A stretch of 64,000 nt of DNA from Labedella endophytica (lineage in GTDB: Bacteria; Actinomycetota; Actinomycetes; Actinomycetales; Microbacteriaceae): NCBI RefSeq assembly GCF_003990045.1, contig NZ_RZGZ01000002.1, forward strand, positions 310,001-374,000. The letters run 5' to 3'. The notes below the pieces were generated by a model. It saw only the letters and a program-made list of their open reading frames with translations, had not been told where the DNA came from and did not search any database. Position 1 is the first letter of the stretch, and each line of letters starts with the position of its first letter. Shown piece by piece: positions 42,818 through 54,547 of this stretch. The position numbers were made by a program, and so were the translations under genes.

Positions 42818-43877
42818 CGATCGCCCCCATGCTGCGGGTGGGCCGCACGAAGTCGGCCGACGCCATGCCGTGACCGGCCTGCTTGCCCCACATCGCCGCG
42901 CGCCAGCGGTCGGCGATCTCGGCGTCGTCCGCTCCCCCGCGGAGGAGGCCGCGGAGGTCGGTCTCGTCGTCGCCGAAGAGGCACGAGCGCACCGTGCCCT
43001 CGGCCGTCAGTCGCGTGCGGTCGCACGCCGCGCAGAACGCGCGCGTCACGGAAGCGATGATGCCGACGGTCGCGGGGCCGCCGTCGACGAGCCACTCCTC
43101 GGCCGGAGAGGACGGGTCGTCGCGGTGCGGGGTCGTCAGGGTGAAACGCGAGCCGAGCACGTCCAGCAGTTCGGCCGCGTCCACCATGTTGTCGCGCGCC
43201 CACGCCTCGTCGGCGTCGAGCGGCATCTGCTCGATGAACCGCAACCGGACGCCGTTCTCGAGCGACCAGGCCAGGAGGTCGGCAGCCCCCGCGAGGGTGT
43301 CGCGCATGAGCACGGCGTTGATCTTGAGCGGCGTGAGCCCCGCACGCTTCGCCGCCTCGATGCCCGCGAACACGGCGGGCAGCCGGTCACGGCGCGTGAG
43401 GCGGGCGAAGTGGTCGCGATCGACGGTGTCGAGGGAGACATTGATGCGCGTGAGTCCGGCGGCCATGAGCTCGTCGATGCGCTTGTCGAGACCGATGCCG
43501 TTCGTCGTCAGGGAGATCGAGGCTCCGAGGGCGACGGCCGAACTCTTGGCGAGGATCTCCGCGAGGTCGGCGCGCATGAGCGGCTCTCCGCCCGTGAAGC
43601 GCACGTCGGTCATGCCGAGGTCGCGGGCTCCGATGCCGACGAGGCGGGCGATCTCGTCCGCCGTCAGCAGATCCCTTCGCGCGATCGCGGGCAGGCCCTG
43701 CTCGGGCATGCAGTAGGTGCAGCGCAACGAGCACTTCTCCGTGATGGAGACGCGCAGGTCGCGAGCGACGCGACCGAAGCGGTCGATGAGCGCGTCGGTC
43801 TCTGGGCGGCCCGTCGTGTCCGGGCGCACGTCGGGCGCCCGGCGGATGCCCGGGATCCCGAGAGCGATGCTCGTCAT
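42810..43877 (-). CDS. moaA: GTP 3',8-cyclase MoaA
   Basis: The 355-residue radical-SAM enzyme has the CxxxCxxC cluster in [14 protein letters not shown] and the second cluster cysteines in [18 protein letters not shown]. It also has [36 protein letters not shown] and the FTGGEPLMR motif. It makes cyclic pyranopterin from GTP together with MoaC. A TAGGGT -10 box sits 6 nt before the ATG on the minus strand, suggesting a leaderless moaA-moaD transcript opposed to the moeB operon. Confidence 0.96.
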   Translation of the reverse strand: MTSIALGIPGIRRAPDVRPDTTGRPETDALIDRFGRVARDLRVSITEKCSLRCTYCMPEQGLPAIARRDLLTADEIARLVGIGARDLGMTDVRFTGGEPLMRADLAEILAKSSAVALGASISLTTNGIGLDKRIDELMAAGLTRINVSLDTVDRDHFARLTRRDRLPAVFAGIEAAKRAGLTPLKINAVLMRDTLAGAADLLAWSLENGVRLRFIEQMPLDADEAWARDNMVDAAELLDVLGSRFTLTTPHRDDPSSPAEEWLVDGGPATVGIIASVTRAFCAACDRTRLTAEGTVRSCLFGDDETDLRGLLRGGADDAEIADRWRAAMWGKQAGHGMASADFVRPTRSMGAIGG

Positions 43878-43955
43878 GGCTTCACCCTAGTTCGCGCAGT
43901 GCCCGAGCAGTACGGCCACGGTCCCCGCACAGCGTCCGGGTCTAGCATGACCGGC

Positions 43956-45620
43956 ATGTCGACGCGCACTCCCGAATCCGCCGCCAGCACGTCCCCGGCC
44001 GCGCGGGATCCCCGCGGCCCCGGTCGTCCGGCTCCTCCCCGCCCGCACCCGGCGGTCGCCGCCGGCGCGGTGGGCGTCGTGAGCGCCATCGCGACGCTCG
44101 CGATCGCCGAGCTCGTCGCCCTCGTCGTCGCTCCCGCCGCGAGCCCGCTCCTCGCGGTGGGCTCGCTCGTGATCGACCTCGTCCCCGGGTGGGTCAAGGA
44201 TCTGGTGATCGCACTCTTCGGGACGAACGACAAGGTGGTCCTCCTGCTCTGTCTGGCGGTTCTCGTGGCGGCTCTCGCGTTTCTGAGCGGGCTGCTCGAG
44301 TGGCGTCGGCCCCCATGGGGCACGGTCGTGCTGGGCATCGTCGGCGTGATCGCGGTGATCGCCGCGACGACTCGCGCCGGAGCGACCGGCATGTGGGCCA
44401 GTCCCACCGTCGCGGGTGTGATCGTCGGAGTTCTCGTGCTGAGGTTCGGTTCGGAGCGGCTGAGCGCGTGGATCGGCGTCGGCAGCTCCGGGAGGCAGGT
44501 GGACAGCCGCACGGCGATCTCTCCGGACCCGTCGCTCGCCGACACGGCCGTCTCCCGCCGTCGATTCCTCGTCTTCACCGGGGCGACCGCGGTGGGTGCG
44601 CTCCTCGTCGGCGTCGGCGCGCGCGTCGCCAACGCGGCGGCGGCCGCGGCGGACACCGCTCGGCGCGCCTTGCGCCTGCCGACCGCGGCGACCCCCGCCG
44701 CTCCGGTCCCGGCCGGCGCCGATCTCGGCATCGACGGCCTCTCCCCCGTCGTGACACCGAACGGCGAGTTCTACCGCATCGACACGGCCCTCCAGGTGCC
44801 CGGCGTCGACCCCGCGACCTGGTCGCTCCGCGTGTTCGGCGAGGTCGAGGAGGAGTTCGAACTCTCGTGGGACGAGCTCCTCGCGCTGCCCATGCAGGAG
44901 TCGACCGTGACCCTCGCGTGCGTCTCGAACGAGGTGGGTGGCGACCTCATCGGCAACGCGCTGTGGCTCGGCTACCCGCTGCGGGAGCTGCTCGCCCGGG
45001 CGAAGCCGCGTGAGGGCGCCGACATGGTCCTCTCCCGGAGCATCGACGGCTTCACGGCCGGCACGCCCCTGTCCGTGCTGCAGGAGGAGGATCGGGACAG
45101 CCTCATCGCCATCGGAATGAACGGCGAGCCCCTGCCCGTCGAACACGGGTTCCCCGCGCGCCTCGTCGTGCCGGGGCTCTACGGCTACGTGTCGGCGACG
45201 AAGTGGGTCGTCTCCCTCGAGGTCACGCGCTTCTCCGCGGCGAGCGCCTATTGGACGGACCGGGGCTGGTCGGCCGAGGGCCCGGTGAAGACGCAATCGC
45301 GCATCGACGTGCCGACGAACCGGGCGCGCGTGAGCGCCGGCACCGTCGCCGTCGCGGGTGTCGCGTGGGCGCAGCACACGGGCATCGATCGCGTCGAGGT
45401 GCGGGTGGACGGCGGCGACTGGACCGAGGCGCGCCTCGCCACCGCGATCTCGGCGGACACGTGGGTGCAGTGGGTCTACGAGTGGGACGCGACCGCCGGC
45501 GACCACACGCTCCAGGTCCGGGCCACGGACAACGCAGGGACGACGCAGGGCGAGCGCGAGGTACCGGTCGTGCCCGACGGCGCCGAGGGCTGGCACACGA
45601 TCGACGTCTCCGTCTCCTAG
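43956..45620 (+). CDS. Membrane-anchored sulfite oxidase-like molybdoenzyme
   Basis: The 554-residue protein has about five N-terminal transmembrane helices, then a Tat-like SRRRFLVFTGATAVGALLVG segment, then an extracytoplasmic sulfite-oxidase-fold Mo domain. The cofactor-ligating Cys lies in VTLACVSNEVGGDLIGNALW, followed by YSVSATKWV-like and dimerisation (IDRVEVRVDGGDW) segments. It probably oxidises or reduces a small sulfur or nitrogen compound at the outer membrane face. TAGCAT lies seven bases before ATG 43956, which is why I prefer it to ATG 43947. It follows the cofactor genes. Confidence 0.88.
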   Translation: MSTRTPESAASTSPAARDPRGPGRPAPPRPHPAVAAGAVGVVSAIATLAIAELVALVVAPAASPLLAVGSLVIDLVPGWVKDLVIALFGTNDKVVLLLCLAVLVAALAFLSGLLEWRRPPWGTVVLGIVGVIAVIAATTRAGATGMWASPTVAGVIVGVLVLRFGSERLSAWIGVGSSGRQVDSRTAISPDPSLADTAVSRRRFLVFTGATAVGALLVGVGARVANAAAAAADTARRALRLPTAATPAAPVPAGADLGIDGLSPVVTPNGEFYRIDTALQVPGVDPATWSLRVFGEVEEEFELSWDELLALPMQESTVTLACVSNEVGGDLIGNALWLGYPLRELLARAKPREGADMVLSRSIDGFTAGTPLSVLQEEDRDSLIAIGMNGEPLPVEHGFPARLVVPGLYGYVSATKWVVSLEVTRFSAASAYWTDRGWSAEGPVKTQSRIDVPTNRARVSAGTVAVAGVAWAQHTGIDRVEVRVDGGDWTEARLATAISADTWVQWVYEWDATAGDHTLQVRATDNAGTTQGEREVPVVPDGAEGWHTIDVSVS

Positions 45621-45636
45621 ACCCGCCCCTTCCTCA

Positions 45637-45696
45637 CTGTGGTGTCGCGGACTGTCGCCTCCGCGCCGCTGTGAGGAACAGAAAGCGACACCTCAG
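45637..45696. repeat. Palindromic repeat element (copy B)
   Basis: The arms CTGTGGTGTCGC-CTGT-CCTC (left) and CTGAGGTGTCGCTTTCTGTT (right, reverse complement) pair imperfectly. The core GGTGTCGCTTTCTGTT differs from that of copy A at 14008-14069 by one base. It lies between two genes of the same direction. Confidence 0.65.
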
Positions 45697-45758
45697 GGAT
45701 GGTGGTGGTGTCGGGCGCTCGCTCAGTACGATGAGCGGACGAGGGAAAAGGGGTCCAG

Positions 45759-46352
45759 ATGGCCGTGTTCAGTCGTGGGTTCGGAGGGCGCGTTCGCGAG
45801 AGCACGCCGGATCTCCCGCCCGGTCAGTTCCTCACCGAGGACTTCCCCGTCCTCTCCGCCGGCCCCACGCCCGAGATCGACACCGCGGAGTGGGAGTTCA
45901 CCATCCGCACCGAGACGGGCGCCTCGCATTCGTGGGACTGGGATGCGTTCCGCGCACTGCCGTCCGAACTCGTCGCGACCGACATCCACTGCGTCACGCG
46001 GTGGTCGAAGCTCGGCACGTCGTGGCGCGGCGTCTCCCTCGACACCCTCTTCGAGGAGGTGGAGTCGAGCTACGACTACGTCATGGCGCACTCCTACGGC
46101 GGCTACACGACGAACCTCCCGCTCGAGGACCTGCTCGACGGCAAGGCCTGGATCGCGTACGAGTTCGACGGCGAGGACCTCGACCCCGAGCACGGCGGAC
46201 CGGCGCGACTCCTGATCCCGCACCTCTACTTCTGGAAGAGCGCGAAGTGGGTCAACGGTCTCGTCATGATGAAGGACGACGAGCCCGGTTTCTGGGAGCA
46301 GAACGGCTACCACACGTACGGCGACCCGTGGCAGGAGCAGCGGTACTGGTGA
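45759..46352 (+). CDS. YuiH-like molybdopterin-dependent oxidoreductase (sulfite oxidase fold)
   Basis: The 197-residue protein is a compact sulfite-oxidase Mo domain without the dimerisation domain: LPPGQFLTEDFPVLSAGPTP, the Mo-ligand Cys in TDIHCVTRWSKLGTSWRGVS, VMAHSYGGYTTNLPLEDLLD, and KSAKWVNGLVMM. It has no signal peptide and is probably cytoplasmic. AAAAGGGG precedes the ATG and TACGAT at 45727-45732 is a possible -10. It is followed 40 bases later by an FAD reductase that could feed or drain its electrons. Confidence 0.9.
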   Translation: MAVFSRGFGGRVRESTPDLPPGQFLTEDFPVLSAGPTPEIDTAEWEFTIRTETGASHSWDWDAFRALPSELVATDIHCVTRWSKLGTSWRGVSLDTLFEEVESSYDYVMAHSYGGYTTNLPLEDLLDGKAWIAYEFDGEDLDPEHGGPARLLIPHLYFWKSAKWVNGLVMMKDDEPGFWEQNGYHTYGDPWQEQRYW

Positions 46353-46392
46353 GCGCTGAACGATCGCGCGCCGCGCGGATGAGCCGTCGACG

Positions 46393-47109
46393 GTGACGGA
46401 CTGGTTGGTCGGGACGGTCACGGACGTGCGCACGGAGACGCCGACGGGGCGCAGCTTGACGATCACCGTGGATGGCTGGCCGGGCAACCTCGCCGGCCAG
46501 CACCTCGACCTGCGCCTCACGGCTCCCGACGGCTACCAGGCCGTGCGGTCCTACTCGATCGCGAGCGTCGGCGACGGCCCGGCCGTGCAATTGGCCGTGG
46601 ACAAGATCACCACGGGCGAGGTCTCGCCGTACCTCGTCGATGACGTCCTCCCCGGCGATCAGCTCGAGGTGCGCGGGCCGCTCGGACGGTGGTTCGTGTG
46701 GACGCCAGAGGACACCCGGCCGATCCAGCTCATCGCCGGCGGTTCGGGGATCGTCCCGCTCATCGCCATGGCCCGTGCGCACGCGGCGTCCGGGAGCATC
46801 GTGCCGTTCCGGCTGCTGTACTCCGTCCGCTCGCCCCAGGATCGCTTCTTCGCCGACGAGATAGCCGCTCTTGAATCCGATCTCTTCCGCGTCGACTACG
46901 TCTACACGCGGTCGGCGCCTGAGGGCTGGGCGACACCGCCGGGACGCGTAACCCCCGAGCGCATCTCCGCGGCCACGATCCCGGTGTCCGAGACGCCCGG
47001 CGTGTTCGTGTGCGGACCCACCGGTTTCGTCGAGACCGTCGCACGTGCGCTCGTCGACCTGGGTCACGAGCCGCAGAGCGTGAAGACCGAACGCTTCGGA
47101 GGATCCTGA
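46393..47109 (+). CDS. FAD-binding ferredoxin reductase-type oxidoreductase
   Basis: The 238-residue protein has the FAD motif AVRSYSIASVGDGPAVQLAV, the pyrophosphate segment IAGGSGIVPLIAMARAHAAS, and the NAD-binding C-terminal VFVCGPTGFVETVARALVDL. It lacks a 2Fe-2S domain, so it is a bare flavin reductase module. The GTG start is at 46393. It stands between a YuiH-type molybdoenzyme and a DUF6510 zinc-ribbon-like protein, a trio seen repeatedly in actinobacteria, which suggests they form one redox unit. Confidence 0.9.
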   Translation: MTDWLVGTVTDVRTETPTGRSLTITVDGWPGNLAGQHLDLRLTAPDGYQAVRSYSIASVGDGPAVQLAVDKITTGEVSPYLVDDVLPGDQLEVRGPLGRWFVWTPEDTRPIQLIAGGSGIVPLIAMARAHAASGSIVPFRLLYSVRSPQDRFFADEIAALESDLFRVDYVYTRSAPEGWATPPGRVTPERISAATIPVSETPGVFVCGPTGFVETVARALVDLGHEPQSVKTERFGGS

Positions 47110-47378
47110 TGTCGAGCCACGTGGACGGGAACGCCCTCGCCGGGCCGCTGTCCGAGGTGTTCCACACGGACATGACCACCGCGGTCTGCTGCTGCGACGG
47201 CTGCGGCGAGACCACGACGCTCGCGAGCGAGATGGTCTACGGCGCCCACGGCCTGGTGGTGCGCTGCCGCTCCTGTGACGATGTCCTCATCACGATCGTC
47301 GAGACGCCGGAGCGCGTCGTGCTGAGTTTCCCCGGCGTGAGCTCGGTGAGCGTGGAGCGCGGCGCGCCCTCGGCGTAA
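47109..47378 (+). CDS. DUF6510 zinc-ribbon-like small protein
   Basis: The 89-residue protein begins HVDGNALAGPLSEVFHTDMT and has two Cys pairs (CCCDGCG and CRSCDDVL) that should bind a metal. These features match DUF6510. Its ATG shares one base with the stop of the reductase, so the two are translationally coupled. The function is unknown; the context suggests it supports the neighbouring molybdoenzyme and reductase. Confidence 0.85.
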   Translation: MSSHVDGNALAGPLSEVFHTDMTTAVCCCDGCGETTTLASEMVYGAHGLVVRCRSCDDVLITIVETPERVVLSFPGVSSVSVERGAPSA

Positions 47379-47385
47379 CCGTCGC

Positions 47386-49806
<2,421 letters not shown>

Positions 49807-49892
49807 GGTCCGATGGTAGCGACGACCACGGACAGCCCACGAGCGAATCCTCCACCTCCGCCGTTGCCGGCGGCCGCTGCGATACTCGGGGC

Positions 49893-50828
49893 ATGACAGC
49901 CGCTCAGTCCGTCCTCGATCGTTTCGTCTCCGCCGTCGACCGTGAGGCGCTCGGCGCCTACGGCGTGCACGTGCTCGTCGGGGACGACGAGGCGGGCCAC
50001 CGGTGGCGCAGCGATGACCGGGAGAACCTGTACTCGGTGTCGAAGGGCGTGTGTGCGCTGGCAATCGGCATCGCCGTCGACGAGGGTGTCCTCACGCTCG
50101 ACACGCGCGTGCCCGAGCTGCTCCCCCACCTCCAAATCGGCGAGGGAGTCGAGCACGTCACCGTCCGGCACCTCCTCACGATGACGAGCGGCATCGACTT
50201 CGCCTGGTTCGGCGACGAACCCGTCCCCGGTACAGACCTGGCCCAGGAGATGCTCGGACTCCCGTCAGAGGGTGCGGGAACCGTCTTCCGCTACAGCGAC
50301 GCGAGCCCGTACGTCGCGATGCGCATGCTCGCCGCGGCCGTCGGCGACGTGCGCGACTGGCTCGTTCCGCGGCTCTTCGCCCCGTTGCGCATCGACAACC
50401 CGCAGTGGCACCGCTGCCCGCTCGGTTTCATCGTGGGCGGCAGCGGGCTCGAGCTGCGCACGGAGGAACTCGCTCGCATCGGTCGGCTGCTCCGCGATCG
50501 CGGCGCGTGGGAGGGCCGCCAGCTCGTCAGCGCCGCCTGGATCGATCGGACGCACGCGGACTGGGTGCCCACGGGGGCCGAGGGCCGCACGGCGCGCTAC
50601 GGCCTCGCTGTGTGGGACGGTCCCGGAGACACCTGGCGACTCGACGGGCGCTACGGGCAATACGTCGTCGTCGACGACGCGCGCCACGCCGTCGTCACCG
50701 TGACGGCTCACGAGGAGTCCCGCGACCACCTCCTGGCGGAGTTCGCGGCGGCCGCGATGGAGGCGGAAACTGGGCATTCTCCGACTCGGTCGAGGATTTC
50801 GCAAGCACCCACTACCCTTAAAGGATGA
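49893..50828 (+). CDS. Beta-lactamase-fold serine hydrolase (class C-like)
   Basis: The 311-residue protein has the Ser-x-x-Lys motif in LYSVSKGVCALAIGIAVDEG, a Tyr-x-Asp motif in FRYSDASPYVAMRMLAA, and HVTVRHLLTMTSGIDFAWFG, typical of class C beta-lactamases and esterases. It has no signal peptide, so a cytoplasmic esterase or peptidase role is more likely than antibiotic cleavage. A GATACT -10 box lies 6 nt before ATG 49893. Its stop overlaps the next start in ATGA. Confidence 0.88.
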   Translation: MTAAQSVLDRFVSAVDREALGAYGVHVLVGDDEAGHRWRSDDRENLYSVSKGVCALAIGIAVDEGVLTLDTRVPELLPHLQIGEGVEHVTVRHLLTMTSGIDFAWFGDEPVPGTDLAQEMLGLPSEGAGTVFRYSDASPYVAMRMLAAAVGDVRDWLVPRLFAPLRIDNPQWHRCPLGFIVGGSGLELRTEELARIGRLLRDRGAWEGRQLVSAAWIDRTHADWVPTGAEGRTARYGLAVWDGPGDTWRLDGRYGQYVVVDDARHAVVTVTAHEESRDHLLAEFAAAAMEAETGHSPTRSRISQAPTTLKG

Positions 50829-52717
50829 CTTCCCCCCTGAACACCACGGGTCCGAGCGACGCGGAGCCGAGTACGACCGCAACGAGCACGACCGATACCC
50901 CCGCCGCCGCTCCCACCGAGCCGGCCGCCGAGCAGGCCGCAGCGCCGGCCGCCGAAGCGACTCTGACCTTCGCCGACCTCGGCCTCGACGACGCCGTCCT
51001 CAAGGCGCTCAAGGACGTGGGCTACGAGACCCCGTCGGCGATCCAGGCCGCCACCATCCCGCCGCTCCTCGCGGGCCGCGACGTCGTGGGCCTCGCCCAG
51101 ACCGGCACGGGAAAGACGGCGGCCTTCGCGCTCCCGATCCTCTCGCGCCTCGACTCCTCGCAGAAGAAGCCGCAGGCCCTCGTGCTCGCCCCCACGCGCG
51201 AACTCGCACTGCAGGTGTGCGAGGCCTTCGAGCGCTACGCGACCCACGTGCGCGGCGTCCGCGTCCTCCCCGTCTACGGCGGCCAGGCCTACGGCGTCCA
51301 GCTCTCCGCGCTCCGCCGCGGCGTGCACGTCGTCGTCGGCACGCCCGGTCGCATCATGGACCACCTCGAGAAGGGCACCCTCGACCTCTCCGAGCTCAAG
51401 TACCTCGTGCTCGACGAGGCCGATGAGATGCTCCGCATGGGCTTCGCCGAGGACGTCGAGACGATCCTCGCCGACACCCCCTCGGACAAGCAGGTCGCGC
51501 TCTTCTCCGCCACGATGCCGGCGCAGATCCGACGCATCTCGCAGAAGTACTTGAACGACCCCGAAGAGATCACCGTCAAGAACAAGACGACGACCTCCTC
51601 GAACACCACGCAGCGCTACCTCGTCGTGTCGTACCCGCAGAAGGTCGACGCCCTTACGCGCATCCTCGAGGTGGAGAACTTCGAGGGCATGATCGTCTTC
51701 GTCCGCACGAAGAACGAGACGGAGACGCTCGCCGAGAAGCTGCGCGCCCGCGGGTACTCCGCGGCGGCGATCAGCGGCGACGTCGCGCAGGCCCAGCGCG
51801 AGCGCACCGTCAACCAGCTGAAGTCGGGCAAGCTCGACATCCTCGTCGCGACCGATGTCGCGGCCCGTGGTCTCGACGTGGACCGCATCAGCCACGTCGT
51901 CAACTACGACCTCCCCATCGACACCGAGTCGTACGTGCACCGCATCGGACGTACGGGCCGCGCCGGCCGCACCGGCGACGCGATCAGCTTCGTCACGCCG
52001 CGCGAGCGCCGCATGCTCACGTCGATCGAGAAGGCCACGCGCCAGCCGCTCACGCAGATGCGCCTGCCTACGGCGGAAGACGTCAACGCGACGCGCCTGT
52101 CGCGCTTCGACGACCAGATCACCGCAGCGCTCGGCCAGACGGAGCGCATCGACCGGTTCCGCGACATCATCGGTCACTACGTCGCGCACCACGACGTGCC
52201 GGAGGCCGACGTGGCCGCCGCGCTCGCGGTCGTGTCGCAGGGCGACGAGCCGCTCCTGCTCGATCCCAACCGGGACCGTTCGGAGAGCTTCGTCGAGCAG
52301 CGCGAACGCCCCGACCGCGGAGACCGCGACAGCCGGGGCGGCGACCGCCCCGAGCGTCGTCAGCGCCCGTCGAGCGGTCCGATGGCCACCTACCGCATCG
52401 CCGTCGGACGCCGCCAGCGCGTGGAGCCCCGTCAGATCGTGGGTGCGCTCGCGAACGAGGGCGGGCTCAGCCGTGAGGACTTCGGCATGATCGACATCCG
52501 CCCGGACTTCTCGCTCGTCGAGCTCTCGGCCGACGTGTCCGAGGACAAGCTCGCGAAGCTCGCTGACACCCGCATCGGCGGCAAGCTCATCGAGCTGCGG
52601 CCCGACCGCGGAGCCCCCGGCAAGCGTCCGCGCACCGACGGCCCCCCGCGCTCGGGCGGGTTCCGCGACCGCGACGACCGCGGCGGCGACCGCCCGGAGC
52701 GCAAGCCGCGCTACTAG
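50825..52717 (+). CDS. DEAD-box RNA helicase
   Basis: The 630-residue protein has a disordered Thr/Ala/Pro head, Q motif (TFADLGLDDAVLKALKDVGY), Walker A AQTGTGKT, PTRELALQVCEAFERY, DEAD, SAT and HRIGRTGRAGRTGDAISFVT. The C-terminal DbpA-type RNA-binding domain YRIAVGRRQRVEPRQIVGAL and a basic Arg/Asp/Gly tail complete it. It resembles CsdA/DeaD proteins acting in ribosome assembly or RNA decay. Its ATG overlaps the hydrolase stop by 4 bases. Confidence 0.96.
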   Translation: MTSPLNTTGPSDAEPSTTATSTTDTPAAAPTEPAAEQAAAPAAEATLTFADLGLDDAVLKALKDVGYETPSAIQAATIPPLLAGRDVVGLAQTGTGKTAAFALPILSRLDSSQKKPQALVLAPTRELALQVCEAFERYATHVRGVRVLPVYGGQAYGVQLSALRRGVHVVVGTPGRIMDHLEKGTLDLSELKYLVLDEADEMLRMGFAEDVETILADTPSDKQVALFSATMPAQIRRISQKYLNDPEEITVKNKTTTSSNTTQRYLVVSYPQKVDALTRILEVENFEGMIVFVRTKNETETLAEKLRARGYSAAAISGDVAQAQRERTVNQLKSGKLDILVATDVAARGLDVDRISHVVNYDLPIDTESYVHRIGRTGRAGRTGDAISFVTPRERRMLTSIEKATRQPLTQMRLPTAEDVNATRLSRFDDQITAALGQTERIDRFRDIIGHYVAHHDVPEADVAAALAVVSQGDEPLLLDPNRDRSESFVEQRERPDRGDRDSRGGDRPERRQRPSSGPMATYRIAVGRRQRVEPRQIVGALANEGGLSREDFGMIDIRPDFSLVELSADVSEDKLAKLADTRIGGKLIELRPDRGAPGKRPRTDGPPRSGGFRDRDDRGGDRPERKPRY

Positions 52718-52731
52718 GGTCGATTCCCCGA

Positions 52732-52777
52732 AACGCCGAAGGGACCGTGTGGGTATTCACACGGTCCCTTCGGCGTT
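52732..52777. terminator. Perfect 20-bp hairpin between convergent genes
   Basis: AACGCCGAAGGGACCGTGTG (52732-52751) pairs perfectly with 52758-52777 around a 6-base loop. It lies 14 bases after the helicase stop and before the end of the convergent MOSC gene, so it can stop both transcripts. Confidence 0.8.
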
Positions 52778-52795
52778 CGGAGTGGCCGATGCAGA

Positions 52796-53368
52796 TCAGA
52801 CGGTCGTGAGTGACTCGTGAGGTTGCGCCGGGAGCTCGATGCGGAGGGTGTCTCCCGGGCGCACCGTGCCGCCGGCGCGGACGACGGCCATCACACCGGT
52901 GCGGCGTTCGACCGCCCCGTCCTCGTCGGTGCGCACGACGGCCTTCAGCAGCCCCTGCTGGAAGCGGTCGATCTGCACGCACGGGTTGCGGAGCCCCGTG
53001 ATCTCGACGGCCGCCTCGTCCCCCAGATGCAGCACCGTTCCGCGCGGCAGGCCGAGGAGATCGACGCCCTCCGTCGTGACGTTCTCGCCGAGGTCGCCGG
53101 CGCCCACCTCGAATCCCTCGGTCGCGAGCTCGTCGAAGAGCTCGCGGTGGATGAGGTGCACCTGGCGGAGGTTCGGTTCGTCCTTGTGCCAACGCTTCCG
53201 CGACAGGTGCTGCACCGTCTCGCCGGCGTGCGCGTCGCCCTCGATGCCGATGCCCTCCACGAGGAGGACCTCCTCCGCCGGATGCTTACTGAAGTGGTGG
53301 CCGCGATCGAGGTTGACGGACAGCACCGAGACGGTCGGAGGGACTGCTGCGGGATCGGAGGCGCTCAT
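52796..53368 (-). CDS. MOSC-domain protein
   Basis: The 190-residue protein has the MOSC fold pattern: VEGIGIEGDAHAGETVQHLS, NLRQVHLIHRELFDELATEG, AGDLGENVTTEGVDLLGLPR, and the conserved Cys in LRNPCVQIDRFQQGLLKAVV. MOSC domains bind molybdenum cofactor sulfur or reduce N-hydroxylated compounds (YiiM type). A CAGAAT -10 box lies 6 nt before ATG 53368. Its position about 6 kb from the cofactor genes is consistent with, but does not prove, a shared role. Confidence 0.9.
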   Translation of the reverse strand: MSASDPAAVPPTVSVLSVNLDRGHHFSKHPAEEVLLVEGIGIEGDAHAGETVQHLSRKRWHKDEPNLRQVHLIHRELFDELATEGFEVGAGDLGENVTTEGVDLLGLPRGTVLHLGDEAAVEITGLRNPCVQIDRFQQGLLKAVVRTDEDGAVERRTGVMAVVRAGGTVRPGDTLRIELPAQPHESLTTV

Positions 53369-53458
53369 GGTCCGATTCTGCCCGCTCCCGTGCCGATTCG
53401 TCCGCAGATACATCTCCGGTCGCATGTGGAATACAGCTTCGAGTGGGATTCTGGAGGA

Positions 53459-54547
53459 ATGAACCCGTCAGTGAAGCGCTGGGCCCCGTTCGCGGCCGTC
53501 CCGATCATCGCCGTCGCCGCAGCCATCGCCATCCCGATGACGACGAACGCCGCACAGGACCTCCCCGAGAAGACGCCGCAGCAGCTCCTCGAGTTCGTCG
53601 CCGACAGCGACGTCACCGCCTTCTCCGGCGAGTTCACGCAGACCTCCGACCTGGGTCTCCCCGACCTCTCCTCGCTCGGTTCCGGGTCGACGACGGGGGC
53701 GGACGGCGACGGTTTCATGAGCGCGCTCGTCGAGCTCGCGACCACGTCGAACGACGCTCGCATCTACGCCGATGCGGAGCAGGGCGCTCGCCTCCAGGTG
53801 CTCGACCAGCTCGACGAGCGGGACGTCATCGCCACAGCCGACGACGGCCTGTGGATCTACGACTCCGGCGAGAAGACCGCGCTGCACGTGACGCACGAGG
53901 GCTCGAGCGACGCGAGCACTCCCCCCGCCGACGTGCCGACGCCATCCTCCGTCGCCGAGAAGCTCCTCGATTCCGTGGATGACACCACCGCGGTCGCCGT
54001 GGGATCGAACGGGACGGTCGCGGGACGCGACGTGTACGAGCTCGTCCTCACGCCGCGTGATGAGACCACCCTCGTCGGCGATGTGACCATCTCGGTCGAC
54101 GGCGAGACCGGGATGCCCCTCGGCATCGCCGTGACCGCCGAGGGCGCCTCGTCTCCCGCGTTCAGCGTCGCCTACACGAGCGTCGACTACTCGACGCCGG
54201 ATTCGTCGCTCTTCGCGTTCACTCCGCCCGCCGGTGTCGAGGTGACGGAGAAGGCCATCCCTGCCGACGCCCACTCCGACGACGCGGCTCCGGACGACTC
54301 CACGACGCCCGGTGACGCGGCGCCCGAGGCTCCGGACGTCACGACGACCGGCGCCGGCTGGGGCACCATCGTCGAGCTCGCCGCCGGCGAGGCTTCGGCC
54401 TCGCTCGAGGGCCTCGACGCCATCACGACCCCGGTCGACGGCGGTCGCGTGCTGTCCTCGTCGCTCGTGAACGTGCTCATCACGGACGACGGCCGGGTGT
54501 TCGCCGGCGCCGTGTCCGTGGACGCCCTGGAGTCGGCCGCGCGATGA
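53459..54547 (+). CDS. Secreted LolA-fold protein (lipoprotein-sorting/RseB-like)
   Basis: The 362-residue protein has a signal peptide (AAVPIIAVAAAIAIPMTTNA, cut near AQD), so it is secreted without a lipid anchor. The mature part has the LolA-like pattern (QQLLEFVADSDVTAFSGEFT, ARIYADAEQGARLQVLDQLD, WIYDSGEKTALHV, YELVLTPRDETTLVGDVTIS, YSTPDSSLFAFTPPAGVEVT) and a Thr/Pro-rich C-terminal extension. GGAGG sits before the ATG. The stop overlaps the ABC ATPase start in ATGA, so it may present substrate to that transporter. Confidence 0.85.
   Translation: MNPSVKRWAPFAAVPIIAVAAAIAIPMTTNAAQDLPEKTPQQLLEFVADSDVTAFSGEFTQTSDLGLPDLSSLGSGSTTGADGDGFMSALVELATTSNDARIYADAEQGARLQVLDQLDERDVIATADDGLWIYDSGEKTALHVTHEGSSDASTPPADVPTPSSVAEKLLDSVDDTTAVAVGSNGTVAGRDVYELVLTPRDETTLVGDVTISVDGETGMPLGIAVTAEGASSPAFSVAYTSVDYSTPDSSLFAFTPPAGVEVTEKAIPADAHSDDAAPDDSTTPGDAAPEAPDVTTTGAGWGTIVELAAGEASASLEGLDAITTPVDGGRVLSSSLVNVLITDDGRVFAGAVSVDALESAAR

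Noticed and set aside
49893-50828. Calling the serine hydrolase an antibiotic-resistance beta-lactamase
   Set aside because: It has the Ser-x-x-Lys motif but no signal peptide and weak class C motifs. Esterase or peptidase relatives are as likely.
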